Assembly (NCBI RefSeq): GCF_018403325.1
Contig: NZ_BOSL01000002.1
Span: 248,001-312,000 of the forward strand
Direction of reading: 5' to 3'
Source of the DNA: Paenibacillus vini
Lineage (GTDB): Bacteria > Bacillota > Bacilli > Paenibacillales > Paenibacillaceae
DNA length: 64,000 nt
Made by a program: the position numbers and the translations under genes. Each line of letters opens with the position of its first letter. Within the stretch, counting starts at the first letter, position 1. Shown piece by piece: positions 25,138 through 32,446 of this stretch. Below the pieces are notes generated by a model that saw only the letters and a program-made list of their open reading frames with translations, was not told the DNA's origin and ran no database searches.

Positions 25138-27008
25138 TCGGACATATTCTCCGGCGTTTCGCCGGACTTCCGTTCAAGCTGGAACGGTTGGATGAAGCGG
25201 CGTCAGGCCGGGTTACCGGGGCTGATTTACGAGCGGCCCTCCCCGGGCTTCTTCGAAGCGGGGAACTGGCTGCGGTCAGGAAGGCCTGGGGCGAAAAGCT
25301 TTACTACATCCCTCCCGAGCGCTTGCCGCTGTTATGGGAGCAGGTTGAGCTCGCCGTCATGCCCCCTTATGACGGCGGTTCTGTGCACCTTCACAAGGAG
25401 GCGGGGCCGGGGCTGGTGCTGGATTTGTTCCGGGCGTTGACTTGGATCGCCCGGAACGGCCTGCCGATGACCTCCAAGGGAACAATTCACCAAAAATCGG
25501 TCGGTAAGCTGACGGCCTACTTGTATTTGCAGGATCGGGATGTTGCCGGCCTTGGACTGAGATACCCACATCAGGAAGTATATCCGCCAGGGCTCGCCGT
25601 CGTGCTGGATTTACTCCAGTCACTCGGGCTCCTCACGAAGGAGCGGGCCTTATGGGGGCTGGATTCAAGTCGGCTGACAGCTTGGCTGGATCTGGAGCCG
25701 GAGATCATGGAGGCCGTCTTGTTCCGCGAGTTGCTGCACAGGTATGTTCCTGACGAAGCGGTCATCCAGCATGCCGTTTACAGGCTGACGCAGCGAGATT
25801 TCCGAGAAGGGAACTGGTACGCGCTAAAGGATATGTATGCTTCCCTTCAAACGATGGGGATGACTTCGGAAGATTTGCCGGATCGGGTCACGGAATGGAT
25901 CGAGAGCTGGGTGGATGCATTAAGCGGGTTCGGCTGGCTGGATATCGGTAAAAATTCCAAAGGATCAACGTTAGTCCGCTGGCGGCGTAAGCCGCAGCAT
26001 GAGTTGCCGGAGAAAACGGCCGAAGTAGACCACATAGAGGATACGGCAGCAAACTATGAAGAGCCAGCACGGCCCTCCGGTGTGTTTTTCGTTCAACCGG
26101 ATTATGAAATATTGGTTCCGCCCGATGTCTCTTACCGGATTCGTTGGGAGCTCGAAGCTTGCTGCGATAATCAGACGATGGATGCGATGTCCGTTTACCG
26201 GATCAGCAAATCCAGCGTGGCGCGGGCTGCTGAACTCGGCCGGACCCCAGATGTGGTGCTGGAGCTTCTTAAAGCCCATTCGGCGACGGGAGTTCCGGAA
26301 AATGTGTCGCTGGCCCTGGAGCAGTGGGCCGGTGAAATGGGCCGGATTGTGCTCGAGGAAAAGCTCCTGCTGCGTTGTCGAGATGAGGAAGCAGCCGAAA
26401 CTGTCGCCGCTTTGCCGGCGCTTGCAGGGGTGCTGGAGCGGATCGGGCCGCGTGATTTTATCGTGGATGCCGGGCAAGATGCCAAGGTTCGCAGAGCATT
26501 GGAGGAAGCAAACCTGTCTCTGCCCAAGCCGCGCACTGCAGGTGCATCGGTTCACGAGTATCCAAAACTTGAGAAACCCGGATTAACGACCGTGTCGGAC
26601 TTGTTAAGCGGCAAGTCCGAAGAGCGGGCATGGATCTTTAGCGGTCAGAATCTTCATTTTTACGACCGGTCTGATGAGGTGCCCGGGGCGGAACAATTAT
26701 TTGCCGGCTTGAATGATATTCCTGTCATGTGGCGAAGCGAGATGAGGGATTATCATGCATCGACCGCAAGGAAAATGATGTCCCAGGCCATAGCATGGAA
26801 GACCAAAGTATCGCTGCGAATAGACGGGACGATTATGGAATTTATCCCGATCACTTTGACGGGAGAAGAGAAGTGGACCGTGCAGGGACATCTTTTTTCA
26901 CAAGTTGACGGGCGGGACGGTGTGCAGGGAAATCTGACCGAACTAGGCCCGGGCCAATGGGAATCAATGCGCCTAATGCTGCCGGAAATGGTCGCCGGTA
27001 ATGAATGA
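25134..27008 (+). CDS. Helicase-associated partner of XPB (Helicase_C_3-like domain protein)
   Basis: A 624-residue protein with no Walker motifs. The region about 310-430 (GVFFVQPDYEILVPPDVSYR, then MDAMSVYRISKSSVARAAELGR) resembles the XPB/Ssl2-like Helicase_C_3 domain found in proteins encoded beside bacterial XPB, for example in mycobacteria (family knowledge). The N-terminal half is helical with winged-helix-like stretches. It lacks the catalytic core, so it may load, regulate or tether the helicase, as accessory subunits do for XPB in TFIIH (analogy only). The ATGA overlap with the helicase gene strongly suggests a complex. Confidence 0.8.
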   Translation: MIGHILRRFAGLPFKLERLDEAASGRVTGADLRAALPGLLRSGELAAVRKAWGEKLYYIPPERLPLLWEQVELAVMPPYDGGSVHLHKEAGPGLVLDLFRALTWIARNGLPMTSKGTIHQKSVGKLTAYLYLQDRDVAGLGLRYPHQEVYPPGLAVVLDLLQSLGLLTKERALWGLDSSRLTAWLDLEPEIMEAVLFRELLHRYVPDEAVIQHAVYRLTQRDFREGNWYALKDMYASLQTMGMTSEDLPDRVTEWIESWVDALSGFGWLDIGKNSKGSTLVRWRRKPQHELPEKTAEVDHIEDTAANYEEPARPSGVFFVQPDYEILVPPDVSYRIRWELEACCDNQTMDAMSVYRISKSSVARAAELGRTPDVVLELLKAHSATGVPENVSLALEQWAGEMGRIVLEEKLLLRCRDEEAAETVAALPALAGVLERIGPRDFIVDAGQDAKVRRALEEANLSLPKPRTAGASVHEYPKLEKPGLTTVSDLLSGKSEERAWIFSGQNLHFYDRSDEVPGAEQLFAGLNDIPVMWRSEMRDYHASTARKMMSQAIAWKTKVSLRIDGTIMEFIPITLTGEEKWTVQGHLFSQVDGRDGVQGNLTELGPGQWESMRLMLPEMVAGNE

Positions 27009-27118
27009 ATTGGATAAAAACCGGAAATCCCCCCTCTTCTTCTTGAAAGCAGTTTGTGATATGATGAATTCGTCTACTTTCGGGTGGAATACTTTGAATA
27101 GAATCGAGTTGAAGATTC

Positions 27119-27559
27119 ATGAGCGTAACGGAGATCAACACGGTCGACATGGCCGAGCTGCTTACAAACGCCTATGAATTAGGCGATATGATAAATCAGT
27201 CCGCCGCCGTTTCCGAGTATTTATATTGGAAGCGCCAGGTGGAGGAGGATGCCGATGTTCAGGTCCTCGTCAAGAAGTTGGCGTCGAAGAAGGAGCTTTT
27301 CGAGGAAACTCAGCGTTTCGGCCATTTTCATCCCAACTATCATGAGGCCAAGGATAAGGTGACCGAGGTCGAGATAGAGTTGGAGCAATTCGAGGCCGTG
27401 CGCCGGTTCAAGGCTGCGGAGAAAGAATTGGACGATCTCCTGCATCAAATGTCGGAAACGATCGCTTATGCCGTTTCGGAGAGCATTAAAGTGCCGAGCA
27501 ACGATCCGAATCCAAAAGGCGGGGGATGCGGCAGCGGCGGAAGCTGTGGCTGCGGTTAA
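27119..27559 (+). CDS. ylbF: YlbF/YmcA family regulator (RicF-like) with cysteine-rich tail
   Basis: A 146-residue helical protein of the YlbF family. In B. subtilis YlbF, YmcA and YaaT (RicF, RicA, RicT) form a complex that promotes RNase Y-dependent mRNA maturation and carries [4Fe-4S] clusters (established). The central helical part spans about 10-125. The last residues form a Gly-rich tail with three cysteines (GGGCGSGGSCGCG), fitting cluster binding. The ribosome site before ATG 27119 is poor; ATG 27149 is an alternative. ylbG follows after 43 bases, as in Bacillus. Confidence 0.9.
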   Translation: MSVTEINTVDMAELLTNAYELGDMINQSAAVSEYLYWKRQVEEDADVQVLVKKLASKKELFEETQRFGHFHPNYHEAKDKVTEVEIELEQFEAVRRFKAAEKELDDLLHQMSETIAYAVSESIKVPSNDPNPKGGGCGSGGSCGCG

Positions 27560-27602
27560 AAGCAAGAAGGATATTGAATCATCAGCAGTGGAGGGGAAAA
27601 AC

Positions 27603-27866
27603 ATGTTTCCGGAGCGTACAGGCTATATCATTTGGGTCAGCGATTTGAAGGCCGCAAGAAATTTGGACAAATACGGGAGCGTGCATTATTTATCCCGCCG
27701 AATGCATTATGTTGTGATGTATGTGAACGCCGAGCGGGCGGAAGAGACGATGAAGAATGTGAGAAAGCTTCCTTATGTTCGTAAAATCGAACGTTCCTAC
27801 CGCAATGAAATCAAAACGGAATACAGCAAGGATACGGAAGACAAGACCCAATATTACGGTCTCTAG
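27603..27866 (+). CDS. ylbG: YlbG family protein (DUF2129)
   Basis: Small 87-residue cytoplasmic protein of the YlbG family: MFPERTGYIIWVSDLKAARN, then the YVVMYVN and RKLPYVRKIERSY segments. Its function is unknown. GGAGGGG before ATG 27603 defines the start. It follows ylbF in the conserved order and ends at a strong terminator, so ylbF-ylbG are one unit. Confidence 0.92.
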   Translation: MFPERTGYIIWVSDLKAARNLDKYGSVHYLSRRMHYVVMYVNAERAEETMKNVRKLPYVRKIERSYRNEIKTEYSKDTEDKTQYYGL

Positions 27867-27901
27867 GTCTCTAACCTAGTTGCATCACCTTACATCGATT
27901 C

Positions 27902-27926
27902 AGCGGCCAACCGGCCGCTTTTTTTA
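27902..27926 (+). terminator. Terminator of ylbF-ylbG
   Basis: AGCGGCC and GGCCGCT around a four-base loop, followed by seven T. Confidence 0.9.
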
Positions 27927-27972
27927 ATATTATCCGTCCTTCCCCGCGCACTATAAATAGAAGTTTGACCCC

Positions 27973-28011
27973 CTAAGACGCCGTTAGGCGTCTTTCTTAA
28001 TTTAGTCTTAG
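27973..28011 (+). terminator. Second hairpin with overlapping alternative pairing
   Basis: AAGACGCC (27975-27982) pairs with GGCGTCTT (27987-27994), followed by TCTTAA. The same left strand, as CTAAGAC, can instead pair with GTCTTAG at 28005-28011. It may be a back-up terminator or a leader switch for the next gene. Confidence 0.5.
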
Positions 28012-28108
28012 CCAGCGGGAAATTTTATTGTCGAATTGAAGGTAATGTTGTAGTATAGTAGGTAAATATACTTAGTTATAAAGACCTATTTGAATGCGAG
28101 GTGTTGGC

Positions 28109-28546
28109 ATGAGAGACAAGGTTACGGAGCGATGGAAAACCTATGAAGCGTTTCATGTTCTACTAGGGGATAAGAGAGTCGCTGATATCGTCATAACTCA
28201 TCATGCCAGGCTGCGGTATCAGGACCGGATTGACCGGAGCAGCGCCGGTGTGGATTACATAGCCCGATGGGCATGGGACTGTTTGAAGCAAGGGAGAATC
28301 GAGCCTTATTACCGAAAAGAAGAAGACGTCTACCTTGTGGACGACGATCTTGTTATGGTGGCGGAGTTTTCAGAAATTCCGGGTGAATTTGACGTCAATG
28401 GAAATCCGGTGCACCGTATGATTATCGTTACGTTTTTGGGCCGAATGTCGGAAACGATCGAACTGCGGGACCTGAAGTCTTACTATTCCTGGCTTCGTCA
28501 TTCGCGGCGCATGACATTGATGAAGAACAGTCGCAAAAGGCGATAA
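28109..28546 (+). CDS. Conserved-looking hypothetical protein, 145 residues
   Basis: I do not recognise the family. The protein is soluble, basic at its C-terminus (SRRMTLMKNSRKRR) and contains the block THHARLRYQDRIDR followed by a helical segment and YYRKEEDVYLVDDDLVMVAEF. The His-Ala-x-x-Arg-x-x-x-Arg pattern plus a beta-hairpin recalls small DUF4258 or RelE-like folds, but no toxin-antitoxin partner is adjacent and the likeness is weak. I prefer ATG 28109 because GAGGTG precedes it; ATG 28094 is a poorer start. The gene sits between two terminators and is therefore monocistronic. Confidence 0.7.
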   Translation: MRDKVTERWKTYEAFHVLLGDKRVADIVITHHARLRYQDRIDRSSAGVDYIARWAWDCLKQGRIEPYYRKEEDVYLVDDDLVMVAEFSEIPGEFDVNGNPVHRMIIVTFLGRMSETIELRDLKSYYSWLRHSRRMTLMKNSRKRR

Positions 28547-28560
28547 TATCTAATGCAAAG

Positions 28561-28589
28561 GCATGTTCCCGGAGGAGCATGCTTTTTTT
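28561..28589 (+). terminator. Terminator after the hypothetical gene
   Basis: GCATGTTCC pairs with GGAGCATGC (one G-T pair), then seven T at 28583-28589. Confidence 0.85.
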
Positions 28590-28634
28590 GCGCTTTCCGT
28601 CATGATATTGTTAAGAGAGAAGGAGTGGCTAACC

Positions 28635-29540
28635 ATGGCGTTAAATTACCACCAGCTTCATATTTTTTATACGGTCGCGGAGCGGGGAAGCTTTTCGGCA
28701 GCCGCACAGGCGCTTCATATGACACAACCCGCGGTGACGATGCAGATTCAGGCGCTGGAAGATTATTTCGGCAGCAAGCTGCTGGTCAGATCCACCAAAA
28801 AAATTGAACTCACGGAAGCGGGGCAGACGCTGTTTCCGTTCGCGCGGCGAAGCATGGAGCTGATGCGGGAGACCGAAAAAACGATGTCCCGTTTTACGTC
28901 CATGCTGGAGGGCAGGCTTCAGTTGGGAGCCAGTCTGACGATTGGGGAGTATGTGCTTCCCCGGCTATTAGGTCCGTTTGGAAAAAAGCATCCCCATATC
29001 TCGATTGCCTTAAAAGTAATGAATACGACGCAAATTATAGAAGATATCGTCAGTCACCAGCTCAACTTTGGTCTGGTCGAGGCCCCGGTGCATCATCCCG
29101 ATATGGTTTCCGAGCCGGTGATGGAGGATGAGTTGAAGCTGATCGTTCCATCCGGGCATCCTTTGTCCGGCAAAGAGCGGGTCAAGCTTCATGAGGTCGT
29201 GGCTTATCCGTTCGTACTCCGGGAGAAGGGGTCGGGAACGAGACAAGTGATGGAAGCGGAGCTGGAACGCCAGGGAATCAAGCCGGAGCGGCTGGAAACG
29301 GTAATGGAGCTTGGCAGCACCGGAGCCGTAAAGTCGGCGGTTGAGGCCGGCCTCGGCATTACGATCATCTCTCCGTCATCGGTTAAACACGAACAGGCGT
29401 TAGGTTTGCTTAAGGTGGTTGACATCGAGGACGCGGAATTCAAACGGAAATTTTACTCGATTCATTTAAAATCCACGCTATTGCCGGTTTCGGCGGTGAC
29501 GTTTCTGACCTTTTTGAAGGCTCATCAAAAATCTTTTTAA
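28635..29540 (+). CDS. LysR-family transcriptional regulator
   Basis: A 301-residue DNA-binding regulator. The N-terminal winged helix-turn-helix (about 5-65) has the family consensus: LHIFYTVAERGSFSAAAQAL, MTQPAVTMQIQALE and ELTEAG. The C-terminal effector-binding domain (about 90-295) is of periplasmic-binding type. It resembles the CysL/CbbR-like branch, but the inducer is unknown. AAGGAG precedes ATG 28635. The PHP phosphoesterase gene begins 18 bases later. If the two are co-transcribed, the regulator may respond to sulfur or nucleotide bisphosphate metabolism, since PHP enzymes of that type degrade pAp (speculative). Confidence 0.92.
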   Translation: MALNYHQLHIFYTVAERGSFSAAAQALHMTQPAVTMQIQALEDYFGSKLLVRSTKKIELTEAGQTLFPFARRSMELMRETEKTMSRFTSMLEGRLQLGASLTIGEYVLPRLLGPFGKKHPHISIALKVMNTTQIIEDIVSHQLNFGLVEAPVHHPDMVSEPVMEDELKLIVPSGHPLSGKERVKLHEVVAYPFVLREKGSGTRQVMEAELERQGIKPERLETVMELGSTGAVKSAVEAGLGITIISPSSVKHEQALGLLKVVDIEDAEFKRKFYSIHLKSTLLPVSAVTFLTFLKAHQKSF

Positions 29541-29558
29541 TTAGGAGGCGCGGATTCC

Positions 29559-30428
29559 ATGAATGGAGAACATAATCAAAACGAGCGATATGATCTACAT
29601 ACCCATACCCGGGCATCCGACGGGATGAACAGCCCTGCCGAGAACGTTAGGCTCGCCAAGGAAAAGGGCTTGACCGGCCTTGCCATTACCGATCATGATA
29701 CGGTGGCCGGGCTTCAGGAAGCTATGGAAGAGGGCGAGAAGCAAGGGGTTATCGTTGTACCCGGAGTTGAGATCAGTACCAGGGCGGGCGGTAAGGATAT
29801 CCATGTGCTCGGGTACTTCCTGAATTTCAACAATTCGGTGCTGCTGGAGAGATTGGAGGGGCTCCGAGCGACGCGGGACGCAAGGAACGAATTGATTATC
29901 CGGAAGCTTCAAGATCTCGGGATTGAAATTACGCTGGACGAAGTCGTTGCCGGGCTCGACCGGACGCTACGGGAGGATGAAAGCCTTGGCCGACCGCATA
30001 TTGCGGATGCGCTGGTACGCAAAGGGTATGCTGCCGATCTGCGGGATGCTTTTGACCGCTACTTGGGCGAAGGCAAGCCGGGATATGCCTCGCTCCCCCG
30101 GATTGCGCCCGAAGAAGCGATGGATTGGATCCGCGATGCGGGCGGAGTCCCTGTGCTCGCTCATCCGGGACTGTACGGGGATGATGATCTCGTGAGTGCG
30201 ATCCTGGAGCGCGGACGGCCAGCGGGCGTGGAGGTGTATCATTCCGATCACGGACCGGAGGATGTGGAACGGTATTTGCTGCTCGCCGAGCGTTACGGAT
30301 TGATTCCGACCGGAGGATCGGATTACCATGGCGTCCGACAGGGCGTCGTATTTCACGGCGATCTCGGCAGCCGCCATGTTTCGGATAAATGCGTCGGGCT
30401 TTTGAAAGAAGCCGCGGGAATAAAATAA
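29559..30428 (+). CDS. PHP-domain phosphoesterase (RNase AM / nucleoside bisphosphate phosphatase type)
   Basis: Metal-dependent phosphoesterase of 289 residues in the YciV/TrpH group, whose members hydrolyse 3',5'-nucleoside bisphosphates and trim RNA 5' ends (family knowledge). Metal ligands are seen in DLHTHTRASDG, ITDHDTV, PGVEIS, HPGLYG and GGSDYHG, spread through the sequence as in the PHP barrel. GGAGG lies before ATG 29559. It follows the LysR gene closely and ends at a hairpin terminator that separates it from the converging rqcH. Confidence 0.9.
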   Translation: MNGEHNQNERYDLHTHTRASDGMNSPAENVRLAKEKGLTGLAITDHDTVAGLQEAMEEGEKQGVIVVPGVEISTRAGGKDIHVLGYFLNFNNSVLLERLEGLRATRDARNELIIRKLQDLGIEITLDEVVAGLDRTLREDESLGRPHIADALVRKGYAADLRDAFDRYLGEGKPGYASLPRIAPEEAMDWIRDAGGVPVLAHPGLYGDDDLVSAILERGRPAGVEVYHSDHGPEDVERYLLLAERYGLIPTGGSDYHGVRQGVVFHGDLGSRHVSDKCVGLLKEAAGIK

Positions 30429-30451
30429 GGGCTCCTGCCGGATAAACGAAC

Positions 30452-30477
30452 AAAAGCGCCCTTATTGGGCGCTTTTT
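30452..30477. terminator. Terminator between the PHP gene and rqcH
   Basis: AAAAGCGCCC and GGGCGCTTTTT form a hairpin usable from both convergent genes. Confidence 0.88.
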
Positions 30478-30484
30478 CGATATC

Positions 30485-32263
30485 TCAGCCGTTTTTCACG
30501 GTATGGGGAAGACTTTTGATCAGCTTCTCATCCGGCGTCACGAATAGAGTGCGCTGATGATCGTAAATAACGAAGCCGGGTTTGGCCCCGCTCGGTTTGC
30601 GGACATGGCGGATCAAAGTGCAGTCCACCGGTACGCTGCTGGACTCTTTGGCCTGGCTGAAATACGCGGCGAGCTGGGCTGCTTCGTTCAGGGTAGGATC
30701 GCCGAAGTCGGAGCTGCGGATCACTACATGGGATCCCGGAATATCCTTCGTATGCAGCCAAGTATCGTTAGGACCTGCCAACCGATTGGTCACATACTCG
30801 TTTTGAAGATTGTTTTTGCCGACACAGATTTCGATGCCTTCCGAAGACGTATAGACGTGCAGAGTAGGACGGTCGTTCTTTTTCTTCTTTTTGCCCTTCT
30901 TTGCTCTGTCCCGCAAATAGCCTTGCTGGATCAGTTCCTCCCGAATCTCATCGACATCGCTTAGCGTGGCATAGGCCAACTGCTGAAGCAATCCTTCCAA
31001 ATAGGTGATTTCCTCGCGCGTTTTTCCCATTTGCTCGTCAATGACGGCTAAGCTGTTTTTAAACTTGTTGTATTTTTTAAAATAACGCTGAGCGTTCTCC
31101 GACGGGGTGAGCAGTGGATCGAGCGGGATCGTCTCCGTCTTCTGATCCTCGTCATAATAATTGACCAGATCGACGCTCCGGTCTCCCTTGGAGATGCTGT
31201 GCAAGGAGGGCAGCATGAGCTCGCCCCAAATCCGGTAGCGCTCCGCGTCTTCCGCTTCCGACAGGTCCTTCTCAAGATTGGACATCTTCTTGATGTTCTT
31301 ATTCCGTTCATTTTGCAGGAAACGCAGCAGGTCGCTGGTCTTCTGTTTGACCGTATCCCGAAGGGCTTTCTCTCCGAAATAATCTTCCATACATTCGCTG
31401 ATGGAGTCATAGGTCTGTACTTCTCCACGAATTATCGTCAGCCGGACGGCGGAAAATACGCTCTTTCCTTTGGCATTCTCCCCGGTAACGGGGGAATACC
31501 GGTTCTCCCGGACATCCTTCATCAATGCCTCAAAAGCGGCCCAGAGCTGCTCCGGACTCTCATCCGGGCTTGGCTGTTCATTCTGATCCTGCTGCTGCCC
31601 GGCCAAATGGCCGTAAGCGCGGAAATGGACTTCTTCCGCAATCAGCGGACTGAGGCCGCTGAATGTGCCGACCAGCCAGCCCGGACCTTGATTTTCTTCC
31701 TTGGCTGTTTTCCAGGCGGAGAGAAAGTTCTCTTTGTTCGTGCTCAGCGGATCCAGCTTATGCTGCTGCGGCGGCTCCGTGTATGAGAAGCCCGGCATAA
31801 CGACGCGATAGCCGCTGATGGCCGGTGTGACATGATGAATACCGTCGAGCTGCGTCCCGGTTGCGGGATCAAGCAGTATGATATTGCTGTGACGGCCCAT
31901 CAATTCCACGACAAGCCGTTTCTGCGAAACGTCGCCCAGTTCATCGCGCTGGCGCACGTCGAAATGAATGATCCGCTCCATCCCGACCTGGGTAATCGCT
32001 TCGATGACCCCGCCTTCGCAATGCTTGCGAAGCAGCATACAGAACATGGGGGCTTCCATCGGATTCGGAAAAGATTGCTCCGTCAGCTGAACGCGCGGAT
32101 ACGTAGGATTCGCGGACAACAATAACCGCCGTGTTCCGCCTGCGGAACGCAGCTGGATGATGATGTCGTTAGGGGAAGGCTGATGTATTTTATTGATGCG
32201 GCCGCCAACGACCGCTTGCAGTTCATGAACTATCGAGCGAGTTACGATTCCATCAAGTGCCAT
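30485..32263 (-). CDS. rqcH: Ribosome quality control factor RqcH (NFACT family)
   Basis: The Rqc2/NEMF homologue of bacteria (592 residues), which binds split 50S subunits carrying stalled peptidyl-tRNA and directs C-terminal alanine tailing (established for B. subtilis RqcH, formerly YloA). The NFACT-N domain (about 1-240) begins MALDGIVTRSIVHEL. A middle HhH/coiled-coil region spans about 290-430, and NFACT-R near 460-575 has GKNNLQNEYVTNRL and GPNDTWLHTKDIPGSHVV. The Asp-Arg pair near residue 97 that is needed for tailing seems to be Glu96-Arg97 here. GGAGA precedes the start codon on the minus strand. It is divergent from yloB. Confidence 0.95.
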   Translation of the reverse strand: MALDGIVTRSIVHELQAVVGGRINKIHQPSPNDIIIQLRSAGGTRRLLLSANPTYPRVQLTEQSFPNPMEAPMFCMLLRKHCEGGVIEAITQVGMERIIHFDVRQRDELGDVSQKRLVVELMGRHSNIILLDPATGTQLDGIHHVTPAISGYRVVMPGFSYTEPPQQHKLDPLSTNKENFLSAWKTAKEENQGPGWLVGTFSGLSPLIAEEVHFRAYGHLAGQQQDQNEQPSPDESPEQLWAAFEALMKDVRENRYSPVTGENAKGKSVFSAVRLTIIRGEVQTYDSISECMEDYFGEKALRDTVKQKTSDLLRFLQNERNKNIKKMSNLEKDLSEAEDAERYRIWGELMLPSLHSISKGDRSVDLVNYYDEDQKTETIPLDPLLTPSENAQRYFKKYNKFKNSLAVIDEQMGKTREEITYLEGLLQQLAYATLSDVDEIREELIQQGYLRDRAKKGKKKKKNDRPTLHVYTSSEGIEICVGKNNLQNEYVTNRLAGPNDTWLHTKDIPGSHVVIRSSDFGDPTLNEAAQLAAYFSQAKESSSVPVDCTLIRHVRKPSGAKPGFVIYDHQRTLFVTPDEKLIKSLPHTVKNG

Positions 32264-32446
32264 AAAGTGATAATCTCCTGTCTATTCTCGTATAGAGGAT
32301 TCATGCTCTCTCTTATGATACATAACTTCAGGCAAAAACTTAAGTGCCCCGCTGTGATAATTTGGGACTGGCCGGAATACATTTACCCTAGGTGGAAAAG
32401 CCTTCGCGCTGTATATCGCACAAAATACGGGAGGGGAATTGGGAGG

